Positions 8,405 to 17,212 of a stretch of 64,000 bases of DNA are shown here, one piece after another. The DNA lies in assembly GCF_033097485.1 (NCBI RefSeq), contig NZ_AP028634.1, forward strand, positions 1,727,126 to 1,791,125, read 5' to 3'. Below the pieces are notes generated by a model. The model saw only the letters and a program-made list of their open reading frames with translations. It had not been told where the DNA came from and did not search any database. This DNA comes from Pyrofollis japonicus. Lineage in GTDB: Archaea > Thermoproteota > Thermoprotei_A > Sulfolobales > Pyrodictiaceae. A program made the position numbers and the translations under genes. Every line of letters begins with the position of its first letter. The first letter of the stretch is position 1.

Positions 8405-9428
8405 GTGCTCGGTGTGCGGTAGGCCAGCGATATACGTGTCCCGTGCCTCGGGGCTAGCGTTCTGCGAGAAGCACTTCATAGAGTACTTTGGCCGAAAAGT
8501 TCGCAGGACTATGCGGAAGTACAAGATGTTTGGGCCGAAGGAGCACATAGTTGTTGCCGTATCGGGCGGCAAGGACTCTATGTCCCTTCTCCACTTCCTC
8601 CACAATCTCTCTAAGCGTGTGCCGGGCTGGAAGGTGACGGCCCTCCTCATAGACGAGGGGATCAAGGGGTATCGGGAGTACACGATTAAGCGCTTCCTGC
8701 GCTTCGTGGAGGAGAACAATATCGATTACAAGATAGTCCGGTTCAAAGACGAGATAGGCTATACTCTTGACGAGATAGTGCGCATTGGAAGAGAACGCGG
8801 CCTCCCCTACCTGCCGTGCACATACTGCGGCGTGTTCAGAAGGTATCTTATCAATAAGGCTGCACGGGAGCTTGGGGGCACTGTTGTTGCTACGGGGCAC
8901 AACTTGGACGACGTAGTGCAAACCTACCTCATGAACATTATAGGGAATGATTGGGCCAAGATCGTCCGCCTGGGCCCGGTCTCGGGGCCAGCAACCCACC
9001 CCAAGTTCGTGCGCAAAGTCAAGCCATTCTACGAGATACTGGAGAAGGAGACGACAATCTACGCTATACTCCACGGGCTCTACGACGGGTTCGAGGAGTG
9101 TCCTTACGCGCCTCTAAGCATACGGTGGGTTGTACGGAAGATGATCAACCAGCTGGAGGAGAGAAGCCCTGGGGCCAAGTACTCGCTTCTCCGTAGCCTT
9201 GAGACCGCGATAGAGCTGCTAAGGAAGCAGGGCTATGGTGAAAACGAGCAGCTCTATACCTGCGCAATATGTGGGGAGCCATCAGCTCATCCTATCTGTA
9301 GGGCTTGTCAGCTCAAACTAGAGCTAGGAATACTGAAGCTGAGCGAGGATCGAATACGGAGTCTTCCCCCCGAGGCCAGGCGGATGGTTGAGCTAGCCAT
9401 TGAGCGCGGAGAAGGAGGGAGGAAGTAG
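8397..9428 (+). CDS. ttuA: tRNA 2-thiouridine synthetase TtuA/Ncs6-like
   Basis: This 343-residue protein shows all TtuA elements. An N-terminal zinc finger (CSVC at 4-7, CEKH at 23-26) precedes the PP-loop ATP pyrophosphatase motif SGGKDS at 56-61. The Fe-S cluster Cys pair CTYC lies at 141-144, with another Cys near 235, and a C-terminal zinc finger CAIC...CRAC begins near 289. The known reaction is adenylation of U54 (or the wobble U) and sulfur insertion to give s2U, which is important for tRNA stability at high temperature. The GTG start lies inside the end of ttuB. The next gene starts one base after its stop, so it may belong to the same operon. Confidence 0.92.
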   Translation: MAKCSVCGRPAIYVSRASGLAFCEKHFIEYFGRKVRRTMRKYKMFGPKEHIVVAVSGGKDSMSLLHFLHNLSKRVPGWKVTALLIDEGIKGYREYTIKRFLRFVEENNIDYKIVRFKDEIGYTLDEIVRIGRERGLPYLPCTYCGVFRRYLINKAARELGGTVVATGHNLDDVVQTYLMNIIGNDWAKIVRLGPVSGPATHPKFVRKVKPFYEILEKETTIYAILHGLYDGFEECPYAPLSIRWVVRKMINQLEERSPGAKYSLLRSLETAIELLRKQGYGENEQLYTCAICGEPSAHPICRACQLKLELGILKLSEDRIRSLPPEARRMVELAIERGEGGRK

Positions 9429-9429
9429 G

Positions 9430-9873
9430 ATGGTCTATAGGCTTCCACGCGCTATAGACCTTAATGCCGCGTCACGCCTCATCCGCGACAAGCCCAAGCT
9501 ACTCATAGTCGGTCGCTGCCTTGAAGCAGAGAAGCCCTGGGTTCTTGAGAGGTTCCCGAGCGACGAGTACGCGAAGATAACCGTCTGCCTTGAGGCAGAG
9601 CACGTGAACCACGTCGGGTTCAAGGTTGCGGGCATACTTGCTCGTGTACCCTTCAAGGAGGTCGCAGTGGTTACAACTGATGGCAGTATGCACTGTGTAC
9701 AACTACACTTCATGGTTGAGGAGATATTCAAGATAATGAGGCTCGAGATACCGAGGAAACACTACGTAGTCGCTGGCAACGAGCTAGTAGAAGTGCCTGC
9801 GGAGGCTGTACGCACAGCACGCTACCTCTCGAAGGTAGCAAAGCTACTTGAGCGCTGCGCCGATTCTCCTTAA
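9430..9873 (+). CDS. Hypothetical protein downstream of ttuA
   Basis: Not recognised. The ATG at 9430 is preferred because GGAGG precedes it and it lies one base after the ttuA stop, giving 147 residues. The soluble alpha/beta protein contains conserved-looking Cys/His positions (GRCLEAEK, HVNHVG, SMHCVQLHF) that could bind metal or act in sulfur transfer. Operon position suggests a link to tRNA thiolation, which is inference only. Its 3' end overlaps a convergent membrane-protein gene by 30 bases. Confidence 0.65.
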   Translation: MVYRLPRAIDLNAASRLIRDKPKLLIVGRCLEAEKPWVLERFPSDEYAKITVCLEAEHVNHVGFKVAGILARVPFKEVAVVTTDGSMHCVQLHFMVEEIFKIMRLEIPRKHYVVAGNELVEVPAEAVRTARYLSKVAKLLERCADSP

Positions 9874-10260
9874 GTCGTCTAGGTCTTGTGGACTCATGAA
9901 GCCTAGCTGCTGTTTACACAGAGCTTGTACCGGTATTTCTCCTGCCTCTACCATTGAGGTTAGCTCGCTGACGAAGCTTTCGAAGTCGCGATAATTGCGG
10001 TACGAGCCATAACCAAAGAATATAGCTATAACGGATGCCAGTGCTGCCAGAACCACGCCTAGTACGGGTTTGCTCGAAAACATGTAGCCCCTCAGACCGG
10101 CAAACACTACCCAGGCGGCGACGACAAGGCTTATTGTTGTCCACTTGGTTATTCTTGCCGCTATGTCTGCTTCCCGGTATGCCTCTCCGAGGAAGCGGAG
10201 CACCTCGGCCCGGCTACAAGGCATGGGCTCGACCAAGTACTTGTATATTCCTCTCGGCAT
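9844..10260 (-). CDS. Small membrane protein, two predicted helices
   Basis: A 138-residue protein of unknown function. Two hydrophobic segments lie at about residues 43-61 and 66-86, separated by a short polar turn. A cytoplasmic-type head of about 40 residues and a charged C-terminal region of about 50 residues flank them. No catalytic motif is visible. It overlaps the end of the upstream convergent gene and is divergent from hypB, with which it shares the spacer at 10261-10362. Confidence 0.55.
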   Translation of the reverse strand: MPRGIYKYLVEPMPCSRAEVLRFLGEAYREADIAARITKWTTISLVVAAWVVFAGLRGYMFSSKPVLGVVLAALASVIAIFFGYGSYRNYRDFESFVSELTSMVEAGEIPVQALCKQQLGFMSPQDLDDLRRIGAALK

Positions 10261-10362
10261 CGCTGCTACCCGCCTAGTCTCGCACGGGAAGGAGGGTTAT
10301 GAGGAAAGCCCTATATATCGGGAGTCCTCCAGGTGCACCTCTCCAGGAGGAGTGGTACAAAT

Positions 10363-11046
10363 ATGGTCAAGAAGGTCGTGTTCCTGGGGAAAGACGTTAT
10401 AGCTGAGAATGAGCGACTAGCCCAGAAGCTGCGAGAACTCTACGACAAGTACGGCGTAACTGTTTACGAGTTCCTCGGTGGACCAGGGAGCGGAAAAACA
10501 AGCATAATTGAGCGCTTGATACCGGTAATGAGGCGCGACTACCCCGCAGAGAGGATGCTTTACGTCGGGGGAGACGTCGCTACAACTCTTGATACCGAGA
10601 GAATAGCGAGACTCGGGGTGAGAACTATTCAGATAAATACTGGAGGCACGTGTCATCTCGAGGTGCCACATGTAGAGGCTGCTATAAAGCAGCTTGGGGG
10701 AGAAAAAGCGCTTGAAGAAATCGATGTAATGATTATAGAGAATGTTGGCAACCTGATATGTCCGTTCAATTTCCCCCTAGGCGCACACGCAAGGATAATG
10801 GTTGTGAGCGTGGCGGAGGGCGAGGACAAGTTCGTAAAGCACCCTATAAGCACTAAGGTGAGCGACATAATAGTGATAAATAAGATTGACCTCGCCAAAG
10901 CGGTTGGAGTAAACATTGAGAATATGGTCAGATCTGCTAGGGAGATAAACCCTAAGGCACCTATAGTGCTTGCTAGTGCTAGGACGGGCGAAGGCATAGA
11001 AGAACTATACAGAGTTATGAAAGAGTACGTGTCAAGAAACAAGTAG
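10363..11046 (+). CDS. hypB: Hydrogenase nickel-insertion GTPase HypB
   Basis: A SIMIBI-class GTPase of 227 residues. The P-loop GGPGSGKT is at 39-46, the switch segment GGDVATTLDT at 69-78, the metal-binding Cys-His pair GTCHLE at 96-100, IENVGNLICP at 125-134 and the guanine specificity motif NKID at 173-176. HypB delivers nickel to hydrogenase precursors together with HypA. The ATG is preceded by CAGGAGGAG. An upstream in-frame ATG would add ten residues without a binding site. hypA follows after 15 bases, so they form an operon. Confidence 0.95.
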   Translation: MVKKVVFLGKDVIAENERLAQKLRELYDKYGVTVYEFLGGPGSGKTSIIERLIPVMRRDYPAERMLYVGGDVATTLDTERIARLGVRTIQINTGGTCHLEVPHVEAAIKQLGGEKALEEIDVMIIENVGNLICPFNFPLGAHARIMVVSVAEGEDKFVKHPISTKVSDIIVINKIDLAKAVGVNIENMVRSAREINPKAPIVLASARTGEGIEELYRVMKEYVSRNK

Positions 11047-11061
11047 CAGCGGGTCAGAGGC

Positions 11062-11490
11062 TTGCACGAGACAAGTATTGCTCTCAGCATACTTGCCGCG
11101 GTAGAGGAGGTCTTCAACGAGACGCCTGGCGCGAAGAGGGTTTCAAAGATAAAGCTTAGGATAGGAATGCTCAGCCTAATCGATGTCGAAGCCCTTAGCT
11201 TTGCCCTAAAGGTTGCTTCACGCGGAACGCCTGCCGAGAATGCGGAGATAGAGTACACTATAGATCCGCCAGTGTTTCGGTGCAATCGCTGTGGCCACAC
11301 GTGGAGCATAAGCGAGGAAGAGCTGCAACGACTTGTGGAAAAATATGGTCTACAGTCGGCTATGCATCTGCACCCGGACATAATTACAAGGTTCTTCAAG
11401 TGCCCTCGCTGCGGTTCGACTGACATAGAGATAGAGAAGGGGCGCGGGGTAATAATAGAGAGCGTTGAAATAGAAACCGAGAACGAGTAG
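11062..11490 (+). CDS. hypA: Hydrogenase nickel chaperone HypA
   Basis: A 142-residue protein beginning MHET, whose His2 is the nickel ligand. Two zinc-binding CxxC pairs (74/77 and 114/117) are separated by a long insert of about 36 residues, as in archaeal HypA. It passes nickel to the hydrogenase large subunit in partnership with HypB. The TTG start is required to give the invariant MHE terminus. It is the second gene of hypB-hypA, and a NikR-like regulator gene follows after 20 bases. Confidence 0.95.
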   Translation: MHETSIALSILAAVEEVFNETPGAKRVSKIKLRIGMLSLIDVEALSFALKVASRGTPAENAEIEYTIDPPVFRCNRCGHTWSISEEELQRLVEKYGLQSAMHLHPDIITRFFKCPRCGSTDIEIEKGRGVIIESVEIETENE

Positions 11491-11510
11491 TAAAGGAGGA
11501 ATGATACAAG

Positions 11511-11921
11511 GTGGTTGTGAAAACAGGTATAGCTCTCCCCGACAAGGTCTACGAGGAGCTTAGCAACATAGCCAGGGAAATGGGGTATGGAAGTATCTCG
11601 AAAGCCGTCAGGGACGCTGTTGAGCTATTTATTGCTTTTAACAAGTGGTGGTCCGCAAAGGGCTCAGTTACTGGGACGATAATGGTGCTTTACCCGAAGG
11701 AAGCGAGCACTACGGAGAGAAAGGTCATAGAGCTTCTAGGTGGGTTCTCAGAAATAATTCGTGCAAGCATCCACGTTCCTCTCGGCGAATACTCGCTGCT
11801 AGCAATACTAGTGGCAGGCGAGGGCTCAGAGGTCAAGAACCTCTATAAGGAGCTTACACGACTTGACGGCGTACTAGCAGTCCAGCCCTCACTCCTACCG
11901 CTGCCTACAGGAGCCCCATAG
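11511..11921 (+). CDS. NikR-like ribbon-helix-helix regulator lacking canonical nickel ligands
   Basis: A 136-residue protein with an N-terminal ribbon-helix-helix DNA-binding region (about residues 5-45) and an ACT-like C-terminal domain, the NikR layout. Aligned by eye to the NikR high-affinity site HVHLxxxxC, this protein reads HVPLGEYSL: one His is kept, while the second His and the Cys are replaced, and the His-rich loop upstream is absent. It may sense another ligand or act without metal. GGAGG precedes the GTG start. Its place after hypBA suggests control of hydrogenase or nickel genes. The last 17 bases overlap a convergent gene. Confidence 0.75.
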   Translation: MVVKTGIALPDKVYEELSNIAREMGYGSISKAVRDAVELFIAFNKWWSAKGSVTGTIMVLYPKEASTTERKVIELLGGFSEIIRASIHVPLGEYSLLAILVAGEGSEVKNLYKELTRLDGVLAVQPSLLPLPTGAP

Positions 11922-12456
11922 CTGCAAGATATTTTGTTGCATCATCAAGCCTCCCCGTAAACTCGTTATACCATGCAAGGATGACCCCATCATTTCTCAC
12001 AGCAGCATAGTCCATTGTCTCATCGAGATACATTATATCAGCGCCTAGGACTCGGAAAGGCCTAAGCACCTCTGGGTACTTATCGATAGGCCTAAGCTTG
12101 CTGGACAATGCAATTCTCCGAGACCATATATCGGCCTCAAAAGGAGAAAGAAGATGAGGATGCTGCTTCACAGCCATCGGAACCATATACGGGTAATATT
12201 CCTTGATCTCTCCCCTGCATATTAGAGCTACTTTAACGCCCCATACACTGACATAGTCTGAGTCTAAGACGACATAGCTACACTCATCGCCCCCCTCGCT
12301 AGACTCCACGAGAGAGGCATAAAGCACTCCCTTGCTACGCTCACGTATCACTAGAAGCGCTCTCTTGTCAAGCTTCTTCACAGTGATAGGGAGCCCCTTC
12401 TTTATCGCCTCAATAATTGCTTGCATACCAATATCAGCTGGGTCGGATCCAGCCAA
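11905..12456 (-). CDS. Hypothetical protein, 183 residues
   Basis: Not recognised. A soluble alpha/beta protein without membrane spans. A few isolated Cys do not form an obvious metal site. It lies downstream of the hydrogenase large-subunit gene on the same strand, separated by 185 bases that hold no other gene, and overlaps the NikR-like gene convergently by 17 bases. The TTG start is tentative. Confidence 0.6.
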   Translation of the reverse strand: MAGSDPADIGMQAIIEAIKKGLPITVKKLDKRALLVIRERSKGVLYASLVESSEGGDECSYVVLDSDYVSVWGVKVALICRGEIKEYYPYMVPMAVKQHPHLLSPFEADIWSRRIALSSKLRPIDKYPEVLRPFRVLGADIMYLDETMDYAAVRNDGVILAWYNEFTGRLDDATKYLAAMGLL

Positions 12457-12641
12457 TGCCGCATCCCCCTGCTACTAGCTCAATGCCGGCATGACTCATA
12501 CTTTGTGTGCTGGTTATTACCTTATTCTTTGCGAGAAAGTCGAAGAATGAGGCTATGAAGGATGTGTAGTAAGTCTTTGCTCTAAAAAACTGCTTGGGGA
12601 CAGAAAAGGGGTGAATTATTGTTGAATAAGATGGTTTGCTG

Positions 12642-14597
12642 CTAGCTGTAGTGTGTTGAAGTTATCATCTTCTTCACGGTCTTTATGGGTTTGCCGTTCT
12701 TCACGAATGTTATGTGTGCCGCGCATGCAAGGCATGGATCGAAGCTTCTGATTGCTCTTACGTAGTCGAGGCCGGTCCAGTCCTCAGGCTTGGTTTCTTC
12801 GGTCACTACTGTGTTGACTGCGCTTTCCTCGAATGGGCTTCTGCCGTACTTATCGAATGGGCTTACGTTGCCAGTTGTTGGTGCGTGGATCTGTATGTTG
12901 AGTACTCTTCCGCTCTTCTGCACCATCCAGTGTCTCACTGTTCCTCTGGGGGCTTCTGTGAAGCCTACTCCGAATGTTATCCGGTCGGGTTTCTTCCAGG
13001 GCCTGCTTGCATAGGTCTTGCCCTGCGCTATGTACTCCTGGGCCTTCAGCAGATTAGTCCAGGCAGCAACCACGTCAACCATTATGTTGAATGCTCTTGC
13101 CCACAGGCGATATATTGTAGAGCTGTATTCCGGTACTTTCCACTCGAAGCTCATCTCTTCGCAAACGGCTGCTGGTAGCTCATCCGTGCACGCGCGTGGC
13201 AGCGTTACCTTGAGGACTCCGTTGCCGCTCTTGAAGCTTACTTTCTCGTTTCCGATGCTGAACGAGTGTAGGCTCGTCACCCTCATTCTCGCGTATGGAC
13301 CTACTTCGAATGGGACTATTGTACCGTCCTTCCATACGAGGCGTACGTGTGTTGCCCAGCTGTACTTCTTGTCCCAGTCCCTTGCCTCTGGGTTAGGTAT
13401 CGTCACTTTCAGCCATGGGTGGAATACGGGGGCGTTCACTGTCTTTCCGAGTATGTCGCTAGTATACTTGTCCCACTTGCCCCAGTTCAGCGTGTTGCCT
13501 AGTGGGTCCTTGAACCCTGTCTTCTCTAGCTCCTTGTACCAGGGTAGCTCGTGGACCTTGTCTGCCCAGTCCTTGTAGAAGGAGTGCTGCACGTGCTCGA
13601 ATATACTGACCTGGTACTCGGCGTAACTGTCTGTGACGAGCTTGCCTCTTAGGACTACGCCTGGCTTGACTATTCTCTTCCTAGCGGCCTTGTCGATGCC
13701 CTTGTAGAATTCTTCCCATTCGACACTGCATTCTCGGTCCCAGGCGCCGCAGCCACCTATGCTTGCATACTCCTCTGGGTCGTCGAAGATGCCGCCACTA
13801 CCAATCGCACCAACCGTTGACTTTGCTGGGTCTGGGTGGTAGCTCGTACCGTTCTCCGCATAGTTCATCTTGTTTGCGTAGAAGTCGAAGAGGTCCCAGA
13901 GCACAGTGTACATGAACTTTACCCATGCTGTTAGCTTTACTAGGCGGAACATGTAGCCCATTAACAAGTATTCGTGGTTTGTCAAGTCCGTCATAATGCC
14001 GCCGGGTATGAGTGTTGATGGGTGGCTGTGCCTACCGTAGATGAGTACGCCCGCCTCTCTCGCTAGGCGCTGGAACTTTACCGCTAGCTGCCATATCTTG
14101 CCGGTTATCGGGGTTAGTGCATCCATTATGTCCGCTATAGTTGTGAAGCCGTGGATGTCTCTATGCTCCGCCAGCGTCTTCCTTGCCTCAGCGTAGACGC
14201 TGGGAGTCATGAGGCCTACTACGGGGCTGCTATAGTCCGGGCCCTCTAGCATAAGCAGAATTATCGTGTGGTCATAGATGTGGTCCGTCATCGCGAAAGC
14301 CATATTCCTAAGCGCTACGCCTAGCGGCGTCGGTGCGACACCATACACCATGTCCGCTGCTATCACGTCTGCATTTGCGTGGCTCGCGCCACAGACGCCA
14401 CAGATGCGGCTGGTTATGTGCGGCAGGTCTTCTGGAGGCCTTCCCAGCGAGAACACCTCGAAGCCGCGGAACATCGTCACGAAGCTGCGCACACTGTCGG
14501 GGTCTGCTCTCCTCTTATCCGTATCAACAACTACTCTAAGCCCCAAGTGCCCCTCGATACGCGTTATAGGGTCTATTATCATTTCGCGCTTTACCAT
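12642..14597 (-). CDS. [NiFe] hydrogenase large subunit
   Basis: A 651-residue catalytic subunit. N-terminal motif RICGVCGASH (Cys66, Cys69) and C-terminal motif DPCLACAAH (Cys622, Cys625, His628) supply the four cysteines of the Ni-Fe site. The 23 residues after His628 are the peptide expected to be removed by the maturation protease once nickel is inserted. The ATG at 14597 is preceded by GGGGTGA at good spacing; a GTG 18 bases upstream is less likely. With the Tat-exported small subunit and cytochrome b encoded just before it, this is a membrane-bound group 1-type H2-oxidising enzyme (class inferred from partners), probably feeding electrons to a sulfur-type respiratory chain. Confidence 0.95.
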   Translation of the reverse strand: MVKREMIIDPITRIEGHLGLRVVVDTDKRRADPDSVRSFVTMFRGFEVFSLGRPPEDLPHITSRICGVCGASHANADVIAADMVYGVAPTPLGVALRNMAFAMTDHIYDHTIILLMLEGPDYSSPVVGLMTPSVYAEARKTLAEHRDIHGFTTIADIMDALTPITGKIWQLAVKFQRLAREAGVLIYGRHSHPSTLIPGGIMTDLTNHEYLLMGYMFRLVKLTAWVKFMYTVLWDLFDFYANKMNYAENGTSYHPDPAKSTVGAIGSGGIFDDPEEYASIGGCGAWDRECSVEWEEFYKGIDKAARKRIVKPGVVLRGKLVTDSYAEYQVSIFEHVQHSFYKDWADKVHELPWYKELEKTGFKDPLGNTLNWGKWDKYTSDILGKTVNAPVFHPWLKVTIPNPEARDWDKKYSWATHVRLVWKDGTIVPFEVGPYARMRVTSLHSFSIGNEKVSFKSGNGVLKVTLPRACTDELPAAVCEEMSFEWKVPEYSSTIYRLWARAFNIMVDVVAAWTNLLKAQEYIAQGKTYASRPWKKPDRITFGVGFTEAPRGTVRHWMVQKSGRVLNIQIHAPTTGNVSPFDKYGRSPFEESAVNTVVTEETKPEDWTGLDYVRAIRSFDPCLACAAHITFVKNGKPIKTVKKMITSTHYS

Positions 14598-14714
14598 AGA
14601 TATTTCACCCCTCACCTATACTATTAATCACCTATATCCCGAAGAGCGAGGTACCTTGTACACGGGGGCATTTAAGTATAGACGTGTGGAGTTGTTCGTA
14701 AAAAACAAAAGCGC

Positions 14715-15752
14715 TCAAGCCTTCCCCTCCTCCTTCACAATACCCTTCTTCACTAAGTACTCGTACCAGAGCGGATGCTCCTCCTTTATGCGGCGCAAAG
14801 GCATTTTGCCATGGATGTACGTCGGATCCATCGGGAATATCGTCGGGTTCAGATGTGCGTACGATATGTGCACCATCAGTATGAATGTTACTGCTAGCAC
14901 AGCTTCTTTGACATGAGTTATCCAGAATACACCGTTCAGCACCTGGGGACCCCAGACGCTCATAATGGCGCCAGGTATGCCAAGCACAGCCATACCCCAG
15001 TAGACGCCCCAGTACTCGAAGAGCTGCTCACAGTCATACTTGAACACCTTCGGCATCTTGCCGAGGCGCGGCGATATTGTCCAGAGCATCCTATTAATTA
15101 TGTTCTTGAAGAATGTCCACGTCCATATAGTCATTATCGGCCATTTCTCGAAAATGCTCTCCTTTCTGGATCTCGAGAAGAGGTCAATCAGGAACCTTGT
15201 GGTGTAGTAGCCGAAGTGTAGCAGCACTACTACACCCATCAGCCATCCAGATATAACATGTATTGCCACATAGGATTCCCTGCTCACATAGAGCATCTTC
15301 CAGTACGGATTATTGCCGAGATACATCGTGAAGCCAGTGAACGCGCAGAATATGAATGTTATCATTACCCATATGTGTTGTATTCTCTGCCATAATGAGA
15401 ATCTCAGCACCCATACGTCGCGCTTGCCTTCTTCACTCTTATAGTAGCGGCGCCACTTGCCTTGCTCTCGCGCAAAGGCCGCGAAGTGGCCTAGGGTCCA
15501 CCAAGTGCCAAATATGCCTATCAATATGATTAGTATGTCGAAAGCTACTGCAAGGAAGTCTCTCCACCAAAGCGTACTCTTAAGGTTCATCTCGGACAAC
15601 AGCTTGAAGAACTGGCTTATGCCACCCTCTTCTTGTAGCGGTATCCAGGCAAGGAAGTACACTATGGCCCAGCTGCCGCCAACCAGCAGCGCCACGAGTA
15701 TTAGGTCTGCTACTAGATAGGCTGTCCAGAGCTTCTGACTAGAAGCCGCCAA
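14715..15752 (-). CDS. Hydrogenase-associated cytochrome b membrane subunit
   Basis: A 345-residue integral membrane protein with about six hydrophobic segments. Histidines in or beside them can ligate two b hemes (RIQHIWVM, VAIHVISGW, VLLHFGYY, ITHVKEAVL). It resembles the cytochrome b561/formate dehydrogenase gamma group that carries electrons from the hydrogenase small subunit to the quinone pool. It lies between the small- and large-subunit genes, all on the same strand with 29 and 117 bases between them. The TTG start follows GGTGAAGAGGAG. Confidence 0.85.
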   Translation of the reverse strand: MAASSQKLWTAYLVADLILVALLVGGSWAIVYFLAWIPLQEEGGISQFFKLLSEMNLKSTLWWRDFLAVAFDILIILIGIFGTWWTLGHFAAFAREQGKWRRYYKSEEGKRDVWVLRFSLWQRIQHIWVMITFIFCAFTGFTMYLGNNPYWKMLYVSRESYVAIHVISGWLMGVVVLLHFGYYTTRFLIDLFSRSRKESIFEKWPIMTIWTWTFFKNIINRMLWTISPRLGKMPKVFKYDCEQLFEYWGVYWGMAVLGIPGAIMSVWGPQVLNGVFWITHVKEAVLAVTFILMVHISYAHLNPTIFPMDPTYIHGKMPLRRIKEEHPLWYEYLVKKGIVKEEGKA

Positions 15753-15781
15753 GTCTCCTCTTCACCCCCGTCGCAATCTCC

Positions 15782-17212
15782 TTACTCTTTTGCCTTGCTG
15801 CGTAGATGTGCCCAGATGCCAGCCACGACGCCAGCTGCTATCAGTGTAGCTGCACCGATTTCTACGTCCTTCTTTAGCTCCTCGACGCTGGCGCCTACGT
15901 AGGGCAGCTTCTGGTAGAATGGCTCGAAGCTGTCAGTGAAGCCTGGCTCCGTGCATCCTATACATACGCCGCCAGTTCTCGTGGGGCCGCCTACACCGTT
16001 TACCCATCCGACCTTGTTCCATGGACAGTGGCTTATGGGGCCCTTGCAGCCGACCGCGTAGAGGCACTGAGCGGTGTTTTCACCCGGGAACTTTCTAAAG
16101 TCGCCTGAAGCGTACCATGCAGCTCTCGGACACTGCTGGTGCACTGTTTTGCCGAATATGTACTTGGGTCTCCAGTGCTCGTCTAGCTCCGGTAGTGGTA
16201 GCTGGCCGAGAGCCCATAGGATCATGTTGGCGATTACCCTTAGCTGTCCATTGCCGTTGGCTGGGCAGCCTGGTACTGCTACTGCTGGGCGGCAATCACT
16301 CCTAATTTCTCCTGGGCCTAGCTTGCACTGGCCATAAACAAATCGGCGGAACGGCTCTGCCTCGGGTACTAGGTCTACGAAGCCCTTGAAGCCTCTCCTC
16401 TTGTCGGGGAAGAAGCCCACGGCGCCGGTGGGGCTATAGCTCCAGCCCTTGGAGCCCCATTTCTCGAACAAATCGTAGCCCATCTTTTTCATGAAGTCCT
16501 TCTCTAGTACCTTGTTTGCTATTAGACCGCCGTAGGACGCACAGTTGCCGACAGCTATCACTGCGACCGCGTGCTTTAGCAGCCTCCTTATCCACTCGGC
16601 ACAGCTTATCGGGTGCCCGTTCTCCTCGCCTATGTAGCAGAAGTAGTCAACAGCATCCGGTACATCGGTTATCCCGTGCTCTTGTAGTATCCTCTTGTCA
16701 ACTGGTATACTGCCCTCTATTACTAGGACGAACGGGTTTAGCTTGCCCTCACTAGCCAGCTTCAGGATATCTATCGGGCTTGTTAGCAATATGCCGGGGT
16801 TGTAGCCCAGCTTTACGAATGTCTCGAGCGTCTTTCTGAGAGGATCATTTGCTGGTAGGCTGTCTATGAGCTGCTTGGCTTTCTCAGGGTTCTTTACCAG
16901 CTCCTCTGCGTAGCTTGGTGTCTTTTCGCCCCAGCTCAGCATCACTGTCTCGTGAAACACGAGTCTAACCGTGCCAGGGCCGACGGCATGGCTGGCACCG
17001 CCGAGTATCGTTATGAGGTCGGGCTCTGTAGCCTGTATAAGCGCGGTAGTATTGCCAGCACAGTCCTGGGCCTCGAACCAGACTATGTTAATTGCTCCCT
17101 GCTTGGCAGCGTTGACAGCTGCCTTGACGACTTTGCCCCAGTCTAGGCTTGCGAAGAACGCTGTGGTTCCTGCTAGCTTAAGGAAATCTCTCCTAGAGAG
17201 CTTTAAGGTCAT
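15782..17212 (-). CDS. [NiFe] hydrogenase small subunit with Tat signal
   Basis: A 476-residue Fe-S subunit. The N-terminus carries a twin-arginine export motif (SRRDFLKLAG at residues 6-15) before a hydrophobic stretch. Cys positions for three clusters are visible: DCAGN at 50-54, GNCASYGG, VPGCPANG, HQQCPRA, and CKGPISHCPWN followed by CIGCTEPGF. A C-terminal helix (AATLIAAGVVAGIWAHL) anchors the protein on the outer face of the membrane. ATG 17212 follows GGAGGTG with 8-base spacing; the longer frame from 17245 would place extra residues before the Tat motif. First gene of the hydrogenase operon. Confidence 0.95.
   Translation of the reverse strand: MTLKLSRRDFLKLAGTTAFFASLDWGKVVKAAVNAAKQGAINIVWFEAQDCAGNTTALIQATEPDLITILGGASHAVGPGTVRLVFHETVMLSWGEKTPSYAEELVKNPEKAKQLIDSLPANDPLRKTLETFVKLGYNPGILLTSPIDILKLASEGKLNPFVLVIEGSIPVDKRILQEHGITDVPDAVDYFCYIGEENGHPISCAEWIRRLLKHAVAVIAVGNCASYGGLIANKVLEKDFMKKMGYDLFEKWGSKGWSYSPTGAVGFFPDKRRGFKGFVDLVPEAEPFRRFVYGQCKLGPGEIRSDCRPAVAVPGCPANGNGQLRVIANMILWALGQLPLPELDEHWRPKYIFGKTVHQQCPRAAWYASGDFRKFPGENTAQCLYAVGCKGPISHCPWNKVGWVNGVGGPTRTGGVCIGCTEPGFTDSFEPFYQKLPYVGASVEELKKDVEIGAATLIAAGVVAGIWAHLRSKAKE

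Noticed and set aside
10653-11426. 257-codon minus-strand frame across hypB and hypA
   Set aside because: Antisense to two unmistakable genes. Its composition (Ser, Leu, Thr rich, scattered Cys) reflects their codon usage.
14278-14916. 212-codon plus-strand frame over the hydrogenase large subunit and its upstream spacer
   Set aside because: Mostly antisense to the large subunit and the end of cytochrome b. No start signal.
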